Source: Colius striatus
Taxonomy: Eukaryota; Chordata; Aves; Coliiformes; Coliidae
NCBI RefSeq assembly: GCF_028858725.1
Contig: NC_084773.1
Span: forward strand, 19,290,850-19,354,849
DNA: 64,000 bases
Reading direction: 5' to 3'
Below, piece by piece: positions 14,540-26,399 of this stretch. The notes below the pieces were generated by a model. It saw nothing but the letters and a program-made list of their open reading frames with translations. It had not been told where the DNA came from and did no database searches. The translations under genes were made by a program, and so were the position numbers. The stretch's first letter is position 1, and every line of letters starts with the position of its first letter.

Positions 14540-15510
14540 CATCCAGGATTCAGAACCTCAGCAGCCCTTTGACAGGCTGTTTCCATAACAACAGAAGCAA
14601 AAATAAAACATGAGAAGTGGTCTATCTGCATGCAAGGCTGGTTGGTGTGGCCTCCAGAGGTCCATCAGGCCTCCTGAACTCCACAGCTTCCCCCAGCCTT
14701 GGAGGAGACCCCACAGATATCCTTTCTTCCCCAGGCTGACACATCCTCTGAGGGACTCAAAGACAAAAACAACCATCCCTAGCTGCTATTACAGAAACCT
14801 AAATGCTGTCATTGTCTGAACTGATGAGAAATTCAGCTCTGCAGTGCATATCCACACCATCACACAAGAGGCTAATGCCTTGCAGCTCTATCAGGCAGTT
14901 AATATTTATCCATTATCCTTTGCTGTGCATATTGTTTCACCTTGTCTCCCAAGGGCACTAATAGACTTAATTGCCCTGAGCAGACTCCCCAAGGGTCTCC
15001 TCTCACACATCTTCTCCCTAAGGCCTCAGGAGCTGCATTAAAGCTCAGCCCCAGGCACTCAGGTAATGTTTGGGACACAGTAGCAGCATGGTTATGCTTT
15101 GCTCTGTCTCCCATGGACCCATCTCACTGACCTGTAAGACTGTACCTTGAGCATCCTGAGGAGGATGACCTCAGGGTCACTCTCTTGGAAGCCATGTCCT
15201 TGGCCCCATCTCCTGCTGATCCTGGTCAGACTCTCTGGATGCCACCAGTTTGATACCTGAAATCACCTTGGGCTTGTCCCTACCTCAGCCCTGTTTGAGT
15301 GCCATGGGAGAGCATGATGCTGTCCTTGATGGCACTCACTCATCATCTACCCCAGCCTTGCTTCTGTTCACCTCAATCACTCCACACCAATCTTCATTTT
15401 TAACCTCTTCATTATTTTTCATGTCAAAAGAGCCCTTCCCCTCCTATTGCCTGAGCTCCCCTCCAGCAGAGAAAATAGCCCAGATCAGTCATTGTAATGC
15501 TACAGGATGA
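14540..15510. repeat. C-rich segment, possible degenerate dispersed repeat
   Basis: The plus strand turns noticeably C-rich and pyrimidine-rich compared with both flanks, with many CCTCAG, CCCAGCC and CTCCC words. It is open over short stretches in several frames but matches no protein I recognise. The text from about 15100 to 15370 has the feel of an avian middle-repetitive element, but I cannot name a family. It could equally be unique sequence with skewed composition. Confidence 0.25.
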
Positions 15511-16268
15511 AAGAACAAAGCTACTTCATGTTGTTAAAAAAAAACCAAACTGCAAAAGGAGCCTTAGCATGTAAAGCATATCACCTAATCACCAAAACTC
15601 CCCGTGACATTGCCACTGTGCATGGCATTCTTTGCCTTTTTGAATGTTGCCTGAGGAGTGTGCACACAGCCTAATATGACACTGAACTCCTGGTAGTTAC
15701 TGCAATAGAAATAATGATAAATTATTCTGGAAGCAAAACAAATCCTGTGCAAATTAGATAGCAAAAAGTTGTTTCTCAAGCAGCTTTACTTTAAGGCAGT
15801 ATTATATTTCTGCCTTGATGCAGAAGTGACTTGTTCACCAAACAAGAAGAGGGTCTCATTCTGCTCACATTAACTCCTGTTTCATAGAGGCATCACTCTA
15901 TTGCTATTTTGTATTATCCTGATTTATATCAGCAGTCAGAACATGCTCATCTCTTACTCTGTTGTCATTTTTTTATCAATTCCAGCTTGTCTTTGCCCTT
16001 TTTGGGATCCATTACTCCAGCAAGCACGAGTGAAAGCACTTAGTACAGGTGAAAAGGCAGTTGCCAATTAAAGCCCCATTATTCATTGTCATTCCTACAC
16101 AAGATAAAGACAACACCCTGAGGGCAATTCATCTTATCCACTCCTTGGGTCACACTCCAAGCCACTTAACCTCATCAGTGTAAACACCTCTAAGCCTTCT
16201 TTATCCTCTTCATCACAATTTAAGGCATATTTTACCCTCTCTTGGCTTTTGGTGATTTACATGCTGAG

Positions 16269-16289
16269 CTTAGAATCATAGATTCTAAG
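16269..16289. repeat. Perfect inverted repeat, 9-bp arms
   Basis: CTTAGAATC, a 3-nt ATA spacer, then GATTCTAAG: the arms are exact reverse complements. It could be a dimeric protein-binding site or simply chance. Confidence 0.6.
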
Positions 16290-16664
16290 ATTCTTGCAAC
16301 ATGAATTTCTCCATTGCCTTGCACAACTTAGAACACTGACTTTCCATCTGAGAAAGGCTTTTGTCAGCCTACAGAGCTAATGGAAATCTATGGCTGCCTG
16401 AATGAATATCTCCTTTGGTGGACCAAAGTAGCATTTTCTGGGAAACTTATGAGCAAAGTTTCCCTTGTCATGCAGGATAACACGTTTAGCAAGAAGATTA
16501 ACTGTGTATCTTGAAGGCTAAATGCTTGCCATAAGCCAACACCATAGGGAAAGTATTTATTTCATCTATACCATTGTCTGTTATCAATAGTACATGAATG
16601 CCATTTGTAATGAGCTTTTACACATCAAATCATATTTTAAAGAGCAAGCATTTCATTTTTTAAC

Positions 16665-16684
16665 CACATTAATCAATTAATGTG
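16665..16684. repeat. Perfect inverted repeat with paired TAAT cores
   Basis: CACATTAAT, a 2-nt CA spacer, then ATTAATGTG: the arms are exact reverse complements. Each arm contains a TAAT/ATTA core, the minimal recognition sequence of many homeodomain proteins. A role in regulation is inference. Confidence 0.6.
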
Positions 16685-17389
16685 TTAGTAACCATAACAG
16701 ATGCCCACAGGGGTTATCTAGTAGACTTGACTTTATTACAGAGGTATTTAAAATCAGCCTTGTGTGAGCAGTCTGTGACCACATCTAGATCAGCTGTGGC
16801 TTAAAAGAGGCTTTGTAGGCACAGGGCTTGTCACAGTACTCAAAACTCTCTCTGGAGATCCACAGCCATAAATATGCTGCAGCTTGCTCAGTAATTTCAG
16901 TTTGAATTGTATCTTTTGATGGGAAAATATGAGTCAAAAGAGAGCAGTAGAAATATTTCTGGTTCTTGTTTCCCCAGTGCACAAAGCTGTAGGAATCTGT
17001 CACAGCATCCACCCCTTCAGCCATTGCTTTGTTGAGTTCAATGATTTTAGGGTTTTTTTAATTAGAAGAGGTGATTGGATTTTTCAATATTAACATCTCT
17101 CAGCTGCTCTTGATGAGCACAACTTGTTAGGTCATTGTGTACTTCAACCCTGAAGACTGAAAGTGCTCAAACTGTTTATGGTAAGTTGATGCTGTTTTCT
17201 CTTGAAGGATATAACATGGTTTAAAAGGTGAGTAGCTTTTGAACTGTTTAGAGGCTATTTTAAGACAGTGCTAGTAATATTTAAATTGGTAATCAAATTA
17301 TATTAAACAAATCATTCTCCTGTGTATATGCTGGGCTGTGAGAGAGATGCACAATCAACACATCACCTTTGGATTCATTATGGGCTGTT

Positions 17390-17860
17390 CTGAGTCGTAA
17401 GGAAAGGCTGTCACAGCAATGTAGCCCATCTACCCGGTAAGTGGGTGAATTTACATCTCAAGCCTAGGCACTGTAAGAAAATGACTCACAAGGCCCCAAA
17501 TCTTGCCAACTCATTGGTCTTTTAGTTCCTTTTTTGAGAGCACGGGCTCGGGGATCTGCCAGCGTTGGCTGATAATGGGATAAATTAAATTCCACAGCGT
17601 CCTTTCACCCATCTGGAAACAGCAATTCTGGCTGTTTCCCATTGACCTCACAAGATTAATTGGCAGTTGATAGGCTTTATATTCTAATTTTCCACCTTAG
17701 GGCCCTGTTACATTTTGACCACTGTGCCTGAAGAAATCTATCTTCATGTAGAATTAAAACTTTTATGAGTGCGAGGCCTCATCTCAGGGGAAGCCGTGTG
17801 TGTTCTGAAGTCTTCTTTTGTCTTTTCACCGCTGCTTGCTCCAGCTTCGGATAGATGGGT
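17390..17860. promoter_or_regulatory. CpG-retaining segment, candidate conserved non-coding element
   Basis: This AT-moderate segment keeps about ten CpGs (at GAGTCG, CCCGG, CACGGGCTCGG, CAGCG, GTGCG, GCCG, CACCG and TTCGG) where neighbouring kilobases have very few. It contains TTGGC and GATAA words next to AAATTAAATT. Retained CpGs plus clustered motif-like words suggest a constrained regulatory element. No conservation data were available, so this is inference. Confidence 0.3.
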
Positions 17861-20800
17861 TATGTTATAAGAATTTCCTTTTTCAGTGGTTTGTGTTAGG
17901 GATTTTTTTGCTTTACTTTTGCTGCAGTTGCATTATTTGACATCTTACCCTTTGTTTTCAGTCAGTCCAACCTCTTGGTCACACGGGTGGATAAAATCAT
18001 CTATTTTTCAACAAACACGTACAATTATATCAAGTGGTACTGCAAGAGGAGAAAATACAGTCTCTTCTACAAATAAGGGGATAAACTAACCAATGAATCC
18101 AGAAGGTAACTACATAGCTTGGAATGAGATGTAGTCATGTAGAAAGAAGTAAAGTTTGAAACAGGATTTTTGTTTTATCATTTGAAAGAAAGTGGTAAAT
18201 TCTTCTCCCTTCCTGCTCCCTCTATCAAGCAAGTGTATAAATCTTTTAACCACAGTGCATTGTGGATGGCACTGAGGAAGGACATCCTAGCAAAGGTAAG
18301 AGAAATAGAAACAGTTTGGGTGTTCCCAGCTGGGATGGAAAACTGAATTTAGCTTGCTAGAAACAATTCCTTTTAGCAAAGTTCCTTTTGTACATAGGCG
18401 ATTACTGTCATCGTGGCAAAATGATGTCTGCCGTGCATTCCTGCCCAGAGTTTGAATGTTGGCATGGGGATTTCTTTCTTTAGTGGTTGTATAAGGTATG
18501 TGTGTGACCCTTCAAGTGTGGAATATATGCTAGGCTGTGTTCACGGACCTTGTAAGAGGTTGGTTTTTGTCATCAGTCAGCAAATACTTTGCAGAGAGAT
18601 TTATGCCCAAATGTAGATGTATTGGGTTCTGCTATTCTTTTTAATCACAATGCATTTGTGATATAAGTGTGTTTAACTCCAAAATGAGCCAAGATACTTT
18701 AAAAATATACTTTCTGCTGTACTTTTCACTGCTTTAGTATGTTCTACAGAGTCACTGCCAGAAAAACACATGTGAGCCCAGTAAAAACGCAGATGGCAGA
18801 AGCACTGAGAAAGCAGTTTCAACAAAGTTGAAATTTGGGAGCTGTTGGAGATGATAGATATATTTAGAAAGGCATCTAGGATAAATTTTCAGCTAATGAG
18901 AAGTGGCTCAGCTATATTAACTTCAAGGAGCTGGAAGTCAGCTCAGCTTGAACTTCATGATGATTCTACAGTGGTAGATCAGCATGTAGCATACAGGTGG
19001 ATCTGACAGCAGTTTTTCTCTGCTATTGTTTCCCCTTTGTGTTGGATTTGACATCTAGCCATCATATTTAAGATGACATATACCTGTTTTTGCTGGTGAA
19101 CTCTGAGAGACCACATTTACCTCTTAGAGAAAGTTTTTCAAACCTTCAAGCAAGATGTAGCTGTTTTAAAACCAATTTCTTATTCCTGCCACAACTTGGA
19201 TTAATGGGTTTCTTTTGAGGTCATCTTTTCAGCAGAGCATCCTTTGTTCGTTCCAGTGTTCAGCTGGCTGAGACATTGCACTTAGGTGTGTTTTTGTCAC
19301 TGCTGAGTACCAGCAAGGGCTAAAGTACAAACTTTGTGATCAAGTAACATGAATTTCTTGTGTTGTACATTCCCAATTAATTCTTTTTAATTGAGCTAAA
19401 AAGTGCTTTTAAGAAAACTACATAGTCTTGGCCTTATGATGGGCCATCATGAAGGATTTCACATAACCAGGAGATTTTGCTAAAGGGTTAATGAAACTCC
19501 CTGTTTAGCAAAAAAATTAATAAACAATTTTCTCATTTGCCAGTCATTAGATCTTGTTATACTTTGTCAGCTGAAGAGAGGAGCCCTCTATTGCAAAAAA
19601 CCTATTCCCTCTGGTACCACAGACTGGGATCTAATCACCTCTTAACATGCTATTTGATGAATTCTCCTTCCTTGCTGCAAGATGTAGTCCAATGCTGCAG
19701 TTATTTGCCTGACTCTCTTCTGACTGCTAACAAGTACTTCACTCTCCATCCTGAGATGCAGGTGGGAGAACTAGACATTTTAATTCCAAAATCCGTATCA
19801 GCACAAAATACAAAAGCAACAGACACTTTTAATACCTACTAAGCAACCTCTGCTTCTGCAGTTACAGGTTTTGAAGCCCTCCAAATAGATATGATTCAAC
19901 CTATGGTTCTTAAATCCCTCTCAGACTTATGTCCCACTCAAGAGTATAGGTTCTCCATAGGAATCCTAATCCTATGACTTGCATTCCTTGTTCCATCACA
20001 TTGCATTTACTGGCAGTTCTGGAAAGGTTGATTAAAGCCAGACAAAGGGTTGAGGTCACCCTGCTACATGGACCTACATTTACTGTTAATTTTGGAAGTA
20101 TTTATACCTTTAATGTAGATACTTAAAAAAAATGTTGCCTGCACAGCCTACTAAAACTATCAGGATATATTTTCATACATGCCAAGTATAATTGTGGCTA
20201 ATTTTGGTAATTTTGATAGGGAGTCCTTGGTTTCATTCCTGTAAGAATGTAACTTTTGACTCACATTTATCCCTTTGGTTTAGTGACAGCATTTCCAGTA
20301 TTTACTGAATGATGCTTGTTTTTAATAAAACAACTTGGGTTTCCACAACATCCAGTTAGAAAAGTATGTATGTAATAATTTGTAATAATATATTGCAGGT
20401 AACTAATAAATAATACAGCATTAATAACTTAATATATATTAATATATCTTTAAAATCTGTAAGATTGAAGGCTAAAACAGAAGTGTGCTTGTTTTTACAG
20501 AGGGTTTTCCCAGTTCTTGTATCTATTTTTTCTCCTTGAATATCTTGTCTGAAGGACATTGAAGGACGCTGCCTTATCCCTATAAGTCATTTATGAATTC
20601 TGTTACATGGAAATTGCCAATATATTTAAAAGAAGCTTTATGTTGTTGATCAGACTCTTGCTATTGTTGATGAAGCTGCTGTTTCCCTGCTTGCATTAAT
20701 AATGTTGTAACAACTGCTGTGCAAAATAAAAATGTTTTGATAGCTATTTGTATGCTGTTGTTTTCTGAGCCCTTTACTCTTCCTATAACTTTGTCTGTCT

Positions 20801-21531
20801 GGCAGAATCTACAAGCAGTGTGAAATATAATTGGAAAATGTGTATCATACCATGTAGTATTTAGAAGCAAATTGTCTGGACTGAAATTGCTGATGCAGGT
20901 GACCTATTGAACACTGTGCAACCCACCAGTCAGATTAAATTGGGAGAGGAAGGCAGGGAGCACCTAATGGTTCAGCAACAACAGTTCTAGTGTGTTGGTT
21001 TTGATTTGGACTTTAAGTTATTTTAATAAAATTGGTTCACTATATGGACATAAAAAAAATGGAAGAATACAAATAAGAGCATTACCCAAGACAACTGTCT
21101 GTCCTGGTCTTAGGAGATCTGTGTCATTTCTTCTTTTCTCATGAAAACCAAATGAACCCCTCAGTAATCATTTTGCTCACGTGTCTGCAGAACTCAGGAG
21201 AGGGGTCCCTGGTAATTCTAGACTAGCTGTTGATATCCATCACTGTAACTGTTTGGTTTCAAGGGTAGCTACATTAATTCTGTAAATGCTACTTATTACT
21301 ATAATCCAAATGGGTTCGATTCTTAGTGGAAAAATGTGCAGAAACTATTTCTCCAAGGCACTTAATTTGTTTTTTTTGACTAAGAGAGGATAGATAATCA
21401 GGTTGTGGGATTTTGGCAGCAGACATTTTGTGCATATAATGCCAGTTGACCTTGACAGCAAAAATAAAGCATTTTATTTAGCAGTTGGTGAGCAATAGGT
21501 CTTGTCTTTTCATTTTAATACAAGCATATAA
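17861..21531. other. AT-rich non-coding tract
   Basis: No gene or repeat family recognised. There is an especially AT-rich stretch at about 20370-20460. The segment 18256-18295 has splice-like ends but is too short to judge. Confidence 0.55.
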
Positions 21532-21765
21532 TTGTTTTGTTGGAAAAGACCTTTAAGATCAAGTCCCAGCCCTCCCCTCACCCTGCCAAACCCATCACTA
21601 ACCCATGGCCCTCAGCACTTCAGCTCCACAGCTTTGCAGTATCTTCAGGGATGGGGAGTCCTCCACCTCCCTGGGCAGCCTGTGCCAATGTCTAACAACC
21701 TTCACAGGGAAAAAGCTCTTCCTCATCTCCAATAGAAATCTCCCCTACGTTGCTGAAAAAGCCAG
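21532..21765 (-). mobile_element. CR1 LINE 3' fragment (5'-truncated), minus strand
   Basis: The plus strand reads as the antisense of a CR1 3' end: TTGGAAAAGACCTTTAAGATCA, then a block with 'ccaaacccatcactaaccc', 'cttcagggatggggag' and 'cctgggcagcctgtgcc', ending in CTCATCTCCAATAGAAATCTC. This is the standard order in avian CR1 3' regions. The fragment of about 230 bp is 5'-truncated, as most CR1 copies are. It is close in sequence to the copy at 61073-61345, suggesting the same subfamily. It has no intact coding sequence. Confidence 0.9.
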
Positions 21766-23464
21766 GACTGTGTTCATAGGTCATCCAGGAAAAGGCTTCA
21801 TTCTGCATATCCCATCTCCACACTAAACAAGAGTAAGAACAACCATATGCACCTTGTTGATGATGTTCTGGCCAGTGACTAGCAGTTATTGTTCAGGAAA
21901 TAGAAAATCTTTATTCTTGGTCTTCTTTAATCTTTTCCACAAAGGAATGAGATCAATGCCATTGTCCCAATGTGAGTCACAATTCCGTTTCTCTCAATAT
22001 TGTGGCTTTCCCTTTCTGAGCTTTGTGCCTGTTCTGCTCAGAGACCAAAGATCCATTTTCAGACAGCATTTTTTGTGAGTATGGCACTTGCTTTTCGTTA
22101 TAAATGACCTCATCCCCTTGTGTGATGGATGATTGGACATGTGTTGGCCTGCTGCTCAGACACAGCCTGTTTGACTTACAGTTTTGTAGCTTCATCCCGG
22201 GAACTTGTACACACCAACTAGAAAACAGAGCAGGCTGAAAAAGAAGCAGCATCTACAGTGGAGCAGACAACCAGTCTCAGGTGGCAGATCTCTCAACACC
22301 TGTATGTACTTGAAACTTGTGCTATGGAGCTCCTGTCACAAGTCACTCCTGTGCCATGCCAAAAAACCTACCCAACAAAACAACCAGACCCAAACTGAAT
22401 CAATTCAAACCTAAACACTGGTATGATAAAGGTTTCAACAAGCAAAGATGGCAAATTAAAAAGATGTTCTGGTCTATTATAGTAGTTTTTTTTCCAGGAA
22501 TTGAATCTAAATCCCTGTCTCCATGCTGAGCTCTCTCATCTCTTTCAGAGACCATTTTTTTTGATGGAAACACAAGGCTGTCTTCAAAAGCAAGCTCTAA
22601 CAAGCTGGCCATGGGAGATGCATGGGTCAGACTGCATGGTGACTTGATACTCTAGGAACTGTTTGTTTTTCATCCTGATCTTTGGATGTGAACTGAACTA
22701 CGGAGGAACCCACTTGCTTAACTTGAGTCTTTAAGATCCACTGTGAGATCCTTGGCCGTAAATTTTGTGAGGCTATTTGATTTTTTTGTGGGGCTTTTGG
22801 TTTGTTGGTTAAAATCTAGATGCACTGCTTTCTTTCAAAAGAACTGCAGAAGACTAACTAGAAAATCAGAAACAAATATTTGACTGAGTTTGATCCTAAA
22901 TCTATTAATGATTGCAAAGCACTTAAGCAGCTCTCTGTGTTTTGACGTCATATTTGTTATTATGGATTAGATCAATTGTCTTGCTGCAATAGAAAACACT
23001 CCCCTTGTAATGCACTTACTTGTGAAATCATGTACTGGGTAGTGGGAAGAAAAGGAAAGCCTCCATAGCCCCTTCAAGCAATCAATTTATGCCCTGAAGC
23101 ATGAGATTTGATTATCACTGTTATTAGCTTGCATAGTTACAAATGTTACTAGCAGTCGTAAAATTATCCAGCCTTTAAAAAATGATATTAAGAAAAAAAA
23201 CCCCTAATTTTGGTGCCTGAATTCCTGGGATTGATTCAAACTGCAAAGGGGTTGTTCTTTTAACTCATTTTGAATTTTCTGTCCTTTGGTCACTTGGATT
23301 TTTCCTGTGTTCTCATTACAGAGGAATAGATGAGCACTTCCTAGCATTGTCTGTAGCTTCTCTGTTCTAGTCAAGACCCATCTAACTTTCAACATTTCAG
23401 AGCTAACCATTGATGATGTATACTCAGATACATGTTTAACAAGCCATTAGTGGGATATGCATCA

Positions 23465-23479
23465 CTCTCTCTCTCTCTC
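23465..23479. repeat. (CT)n microsatellite
   Basis: Uninterrupted CT dinucleotide run of about seven units. Confidence 0.85.
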
Positions 23480-24500
23480 ATCTATGTTTGTCCCTTTACA
23501 GTTAAAATCTCTCCCTACAAGGTCAAAGTTTCTAATGCAGCTTTGTGCTTCTTTTTGGGTATCTACCTATTAAAAAAATCACATCATCTTTATTAATGAG
23601 CTGTGGTGGTGGGATATGTGCTAGCAATTACAAGCAAAATGCATTTTCTCCAAAGAAAACCTGGCCAATCTGTCCTGAGTTTTTCGTGTATCTTAAATGG
23701 CATTTAGAGTAAGATTGGAAATGGACTGAGTCTCTCATCAGACTCTGGGAGTGATTTAAAAACAGTAGGTTGCCTGAGAGAGAACGTTCAGAGAAATCAG
23801 GCAGCAAGTTAAAGCTACAATGTCACAAACACACCCTCTATTCTGATTTCTTTAGACAATTAGTGAGATATTCTGAGTTTTTTTCCTCAGATTTTATTTG
23901 AAACAATATAATGTGCTTAAAATGAATTTTAAATATGTGTTCAGTACGAGCTTAGAGAGATGTTATGCTCTCATTCTCATATCAAGTAGTGGCTTTGATG
24001 AAAAGGCTCCTTGATTTTCAGCAGGAAATCCCAAAATAAAGAGGAGTTCTGTGGAGACATGGAGAGGGCTGAACTGTGCTTCTCTGTCTCTATTTTTGTT
24101 CTGTGGAGACTTAAGTGCTCTGACATTTGCCCTGTTTCATTACCCAGTGAAATCTTAAGCACAATGGATTATGTCTATTTACACTTTACTTAAGGCAAAC
24201 CCTAGTCTTGGAAATAGCTGGAATTAGTGGTGTGTCTTATTATGAGTGTGAACACACTTTATTTTGGAAGCACGGAGCAATTGTTGATAAGCTGATGTAC
24301 TCTGACTTTTCCATCAGCTGGCTTTCTAGTGGAAGGAAAACTTTCTGCATGATTCTGTATAAAAAAAATTACAACCATTTAATGGCTTTTATATTACCAT
24401 CTAAAAGCTGAAAATGGGAGAAGACCCTGGGGAAATCATGTTGCCAGAATGGATCTAAAAGTCTGGCCAGTAAGGCAGAGACATGAAAGTCTAAGTGGTC

Positions 24501-24540
24501 ACTGCATTTTGCAAGCCCACACTGTATTTTGCAAGCCCAG
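24501..24540. repeat. 20-bp direct tandem duplication
   Basis: Two adjacent 20-bp units, ACTGCATTTTGCAAGCCCAC and ACTGTATTTTGCAAGCCCAG, differ at two positions. It is a simple local duplication with no evident function. Confidence 0.85.
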
Positions 24541-26399
24541 TTTCCTTCTGCTTGTGGCACTATGTGTCTGGGTAGCGGATGTGGCAATGAAAGTATGGAT
24601 GGCATAGGATATTGACTTTGGCAGCAGTCACTGGAGGTAATTGAGTTGTTGTCTCTCTTCTTCACTGCAGAGCTCTGCAGAAATCAACCTGGAAACTCCT
24701 GGTACTGCTGAGGCATCCCAGGAGGAGGGTAGCATTGGCCAGAAGTGGGTAAGAGTCATTGCCCCTGGTTTTCATCCTCTTGGCAATGGCAGGAGCAACA
24801 ATGCCAGCTCTCCCAGCTATCTGGCCAGCTTTGTTATCTCTGCTCCCAGACGAGCAGGACACAGCTTCCCACCTTTGGCGTCTTCAGCTTTTGCCAGCGC
24901 TGCAGTAAATCTCTAGTCATTCAGGATTTGGCCTCTCTGTCTGACAGCAATGTTTATATTGGGTCAAATGGCTCTCCAATACATGGGCAGCCCTGACATG
25001 GGTGAGACATTCCTCTGCAGCTGTCTACTTTTCCATTGATTCTCCGAGGTTTCCACTGCACGGGGGCACAGGCCTGTTGCTTAGCTGTTGGTTGCTTTGG
25101 AAAGCAATGTGCTGTAAATACAGCATTTTACTGTCTTCGGACAAAACAGTAAGTCAATTCAGGATCTGGCTATGAGAGCAGGATTCAAAGGGAGGACTCC
25201 CATTCCCTTGTGTGTGCTTTGGGCCAGGCCTTCCCTGCTTAGAAATCCCACTGCCCAATGTCAGAGCTTTCTAAGCAGCCACACCACAGTTTTCTCTCAT
25301 AACAGGAGCTTTTCTCCATGCATTTGAGGAGAGGTTCGGTGTTTATATCAGCACAGGTTGACCCAAACTGTCGTTTAATATAAAAATTATATCATGAATT
25401 GCCTGACTTTGCCTGACTAAAACAACAACATTGCTTTAACAGCTTTGCATTTGCTTTGACATAGAACAAGTGTACCCTTTTCCCTACCAGTTCTCAGGTT
25501 ATTTCTTTTACTACCATCTTTAGTTTAGAATACCTTTCCTTAAATTGAATTATTTACTTCCTGCCCCAAAGAAGTGAGCTCACCTGCCTAAATCTCCTGG
25601 AAATGAACAACATGAGTCTGCCAGCACATCAACAAATTCTGATTGCTACTGTCCGAAAAAACCTTTAACCCAAATGACAGCAATGGCCATGAGTGCTAGG
25701 ATTCAGTAGGGTGGTTTTATGGCTTAATGTCCGTGAATGTTTCTTTATGATTATTGTTCATCGCATTAGACAAAGCTCGGGGAGAAAAAAAACCCACCCA
25801 AAGGTCAGCAGTGAGACAGAAAATTGTCTGAGAAGTCCGTGTCCTCATGAAAATCATTACATCTGACCTTCACCACCTCCACATGTTGTCTGGATGGAGT
25901 GCTTAAGAAAATGACTAAGAAAACGACCGGCAGAGTTGTGATGACTGTCTTCACCAACCACTGAAAAATTTCACCCATTCCACAAAGGGATTACAGTCAG
26001 TCCAAGAGTTCCAGTGTGCACACAAACCATACCTGACTTTGTGGTTGCATCTGCTCTAAGGCATGTGCAGCAAGAATTAGGAAGAGGGGAGTTTGTAGAA
26101 AATGAGGAAAAGAGAGATTTTTTCCCCCCCAAAGGCTTGACTATCTAAAGCACTGGGTGTTGTGAGGAGGAACACATGGCTTTGGTAGCAAGGGAGAGCA
26201 CAGAGGTGGACAAGGCAGGGAGGATCATCCCCAGCAGAGGTTTTCTGTTTCCTCATCCTTTCCTTTGAAAAGAAATGATACTTCTGCACCCCGAGAGAAC
26301 GCTAAAATGAGGCTGGGGGTTGAGGTGTGTGGGATGTGTGTTGGTGCCTGTTCTCCAGCTTTGGGCGATCCCTGCCAGCATGACGAAGCAGAAGCTTTA

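Larger units (their letters stand above)
15511..17389. other. AT-rich non-coding tract
   Basis: AT-rich unique-looking DNA with no gene. It contains two short perfect palindromes, listed separately, and many TAAT/ATTA cores. Confidence 0.55.
21766..26399. other. Non-coding tract upstream of the CpG island
   Basis: No gene recognised. It holds a (CT)n run and one short tandem duplication, both listed separately. CpG content rises only in the last hundred bases, approaching the island. Confidence 0.55.

Noticed and set aside
18256..18295. 40-nt microexon-like segment (CACAG ... AAAG|GTAAGA)
   Set aside because: The donor is good, but the segment is too short to distinguish from chance, and it lies upstream of the only promoter seen.
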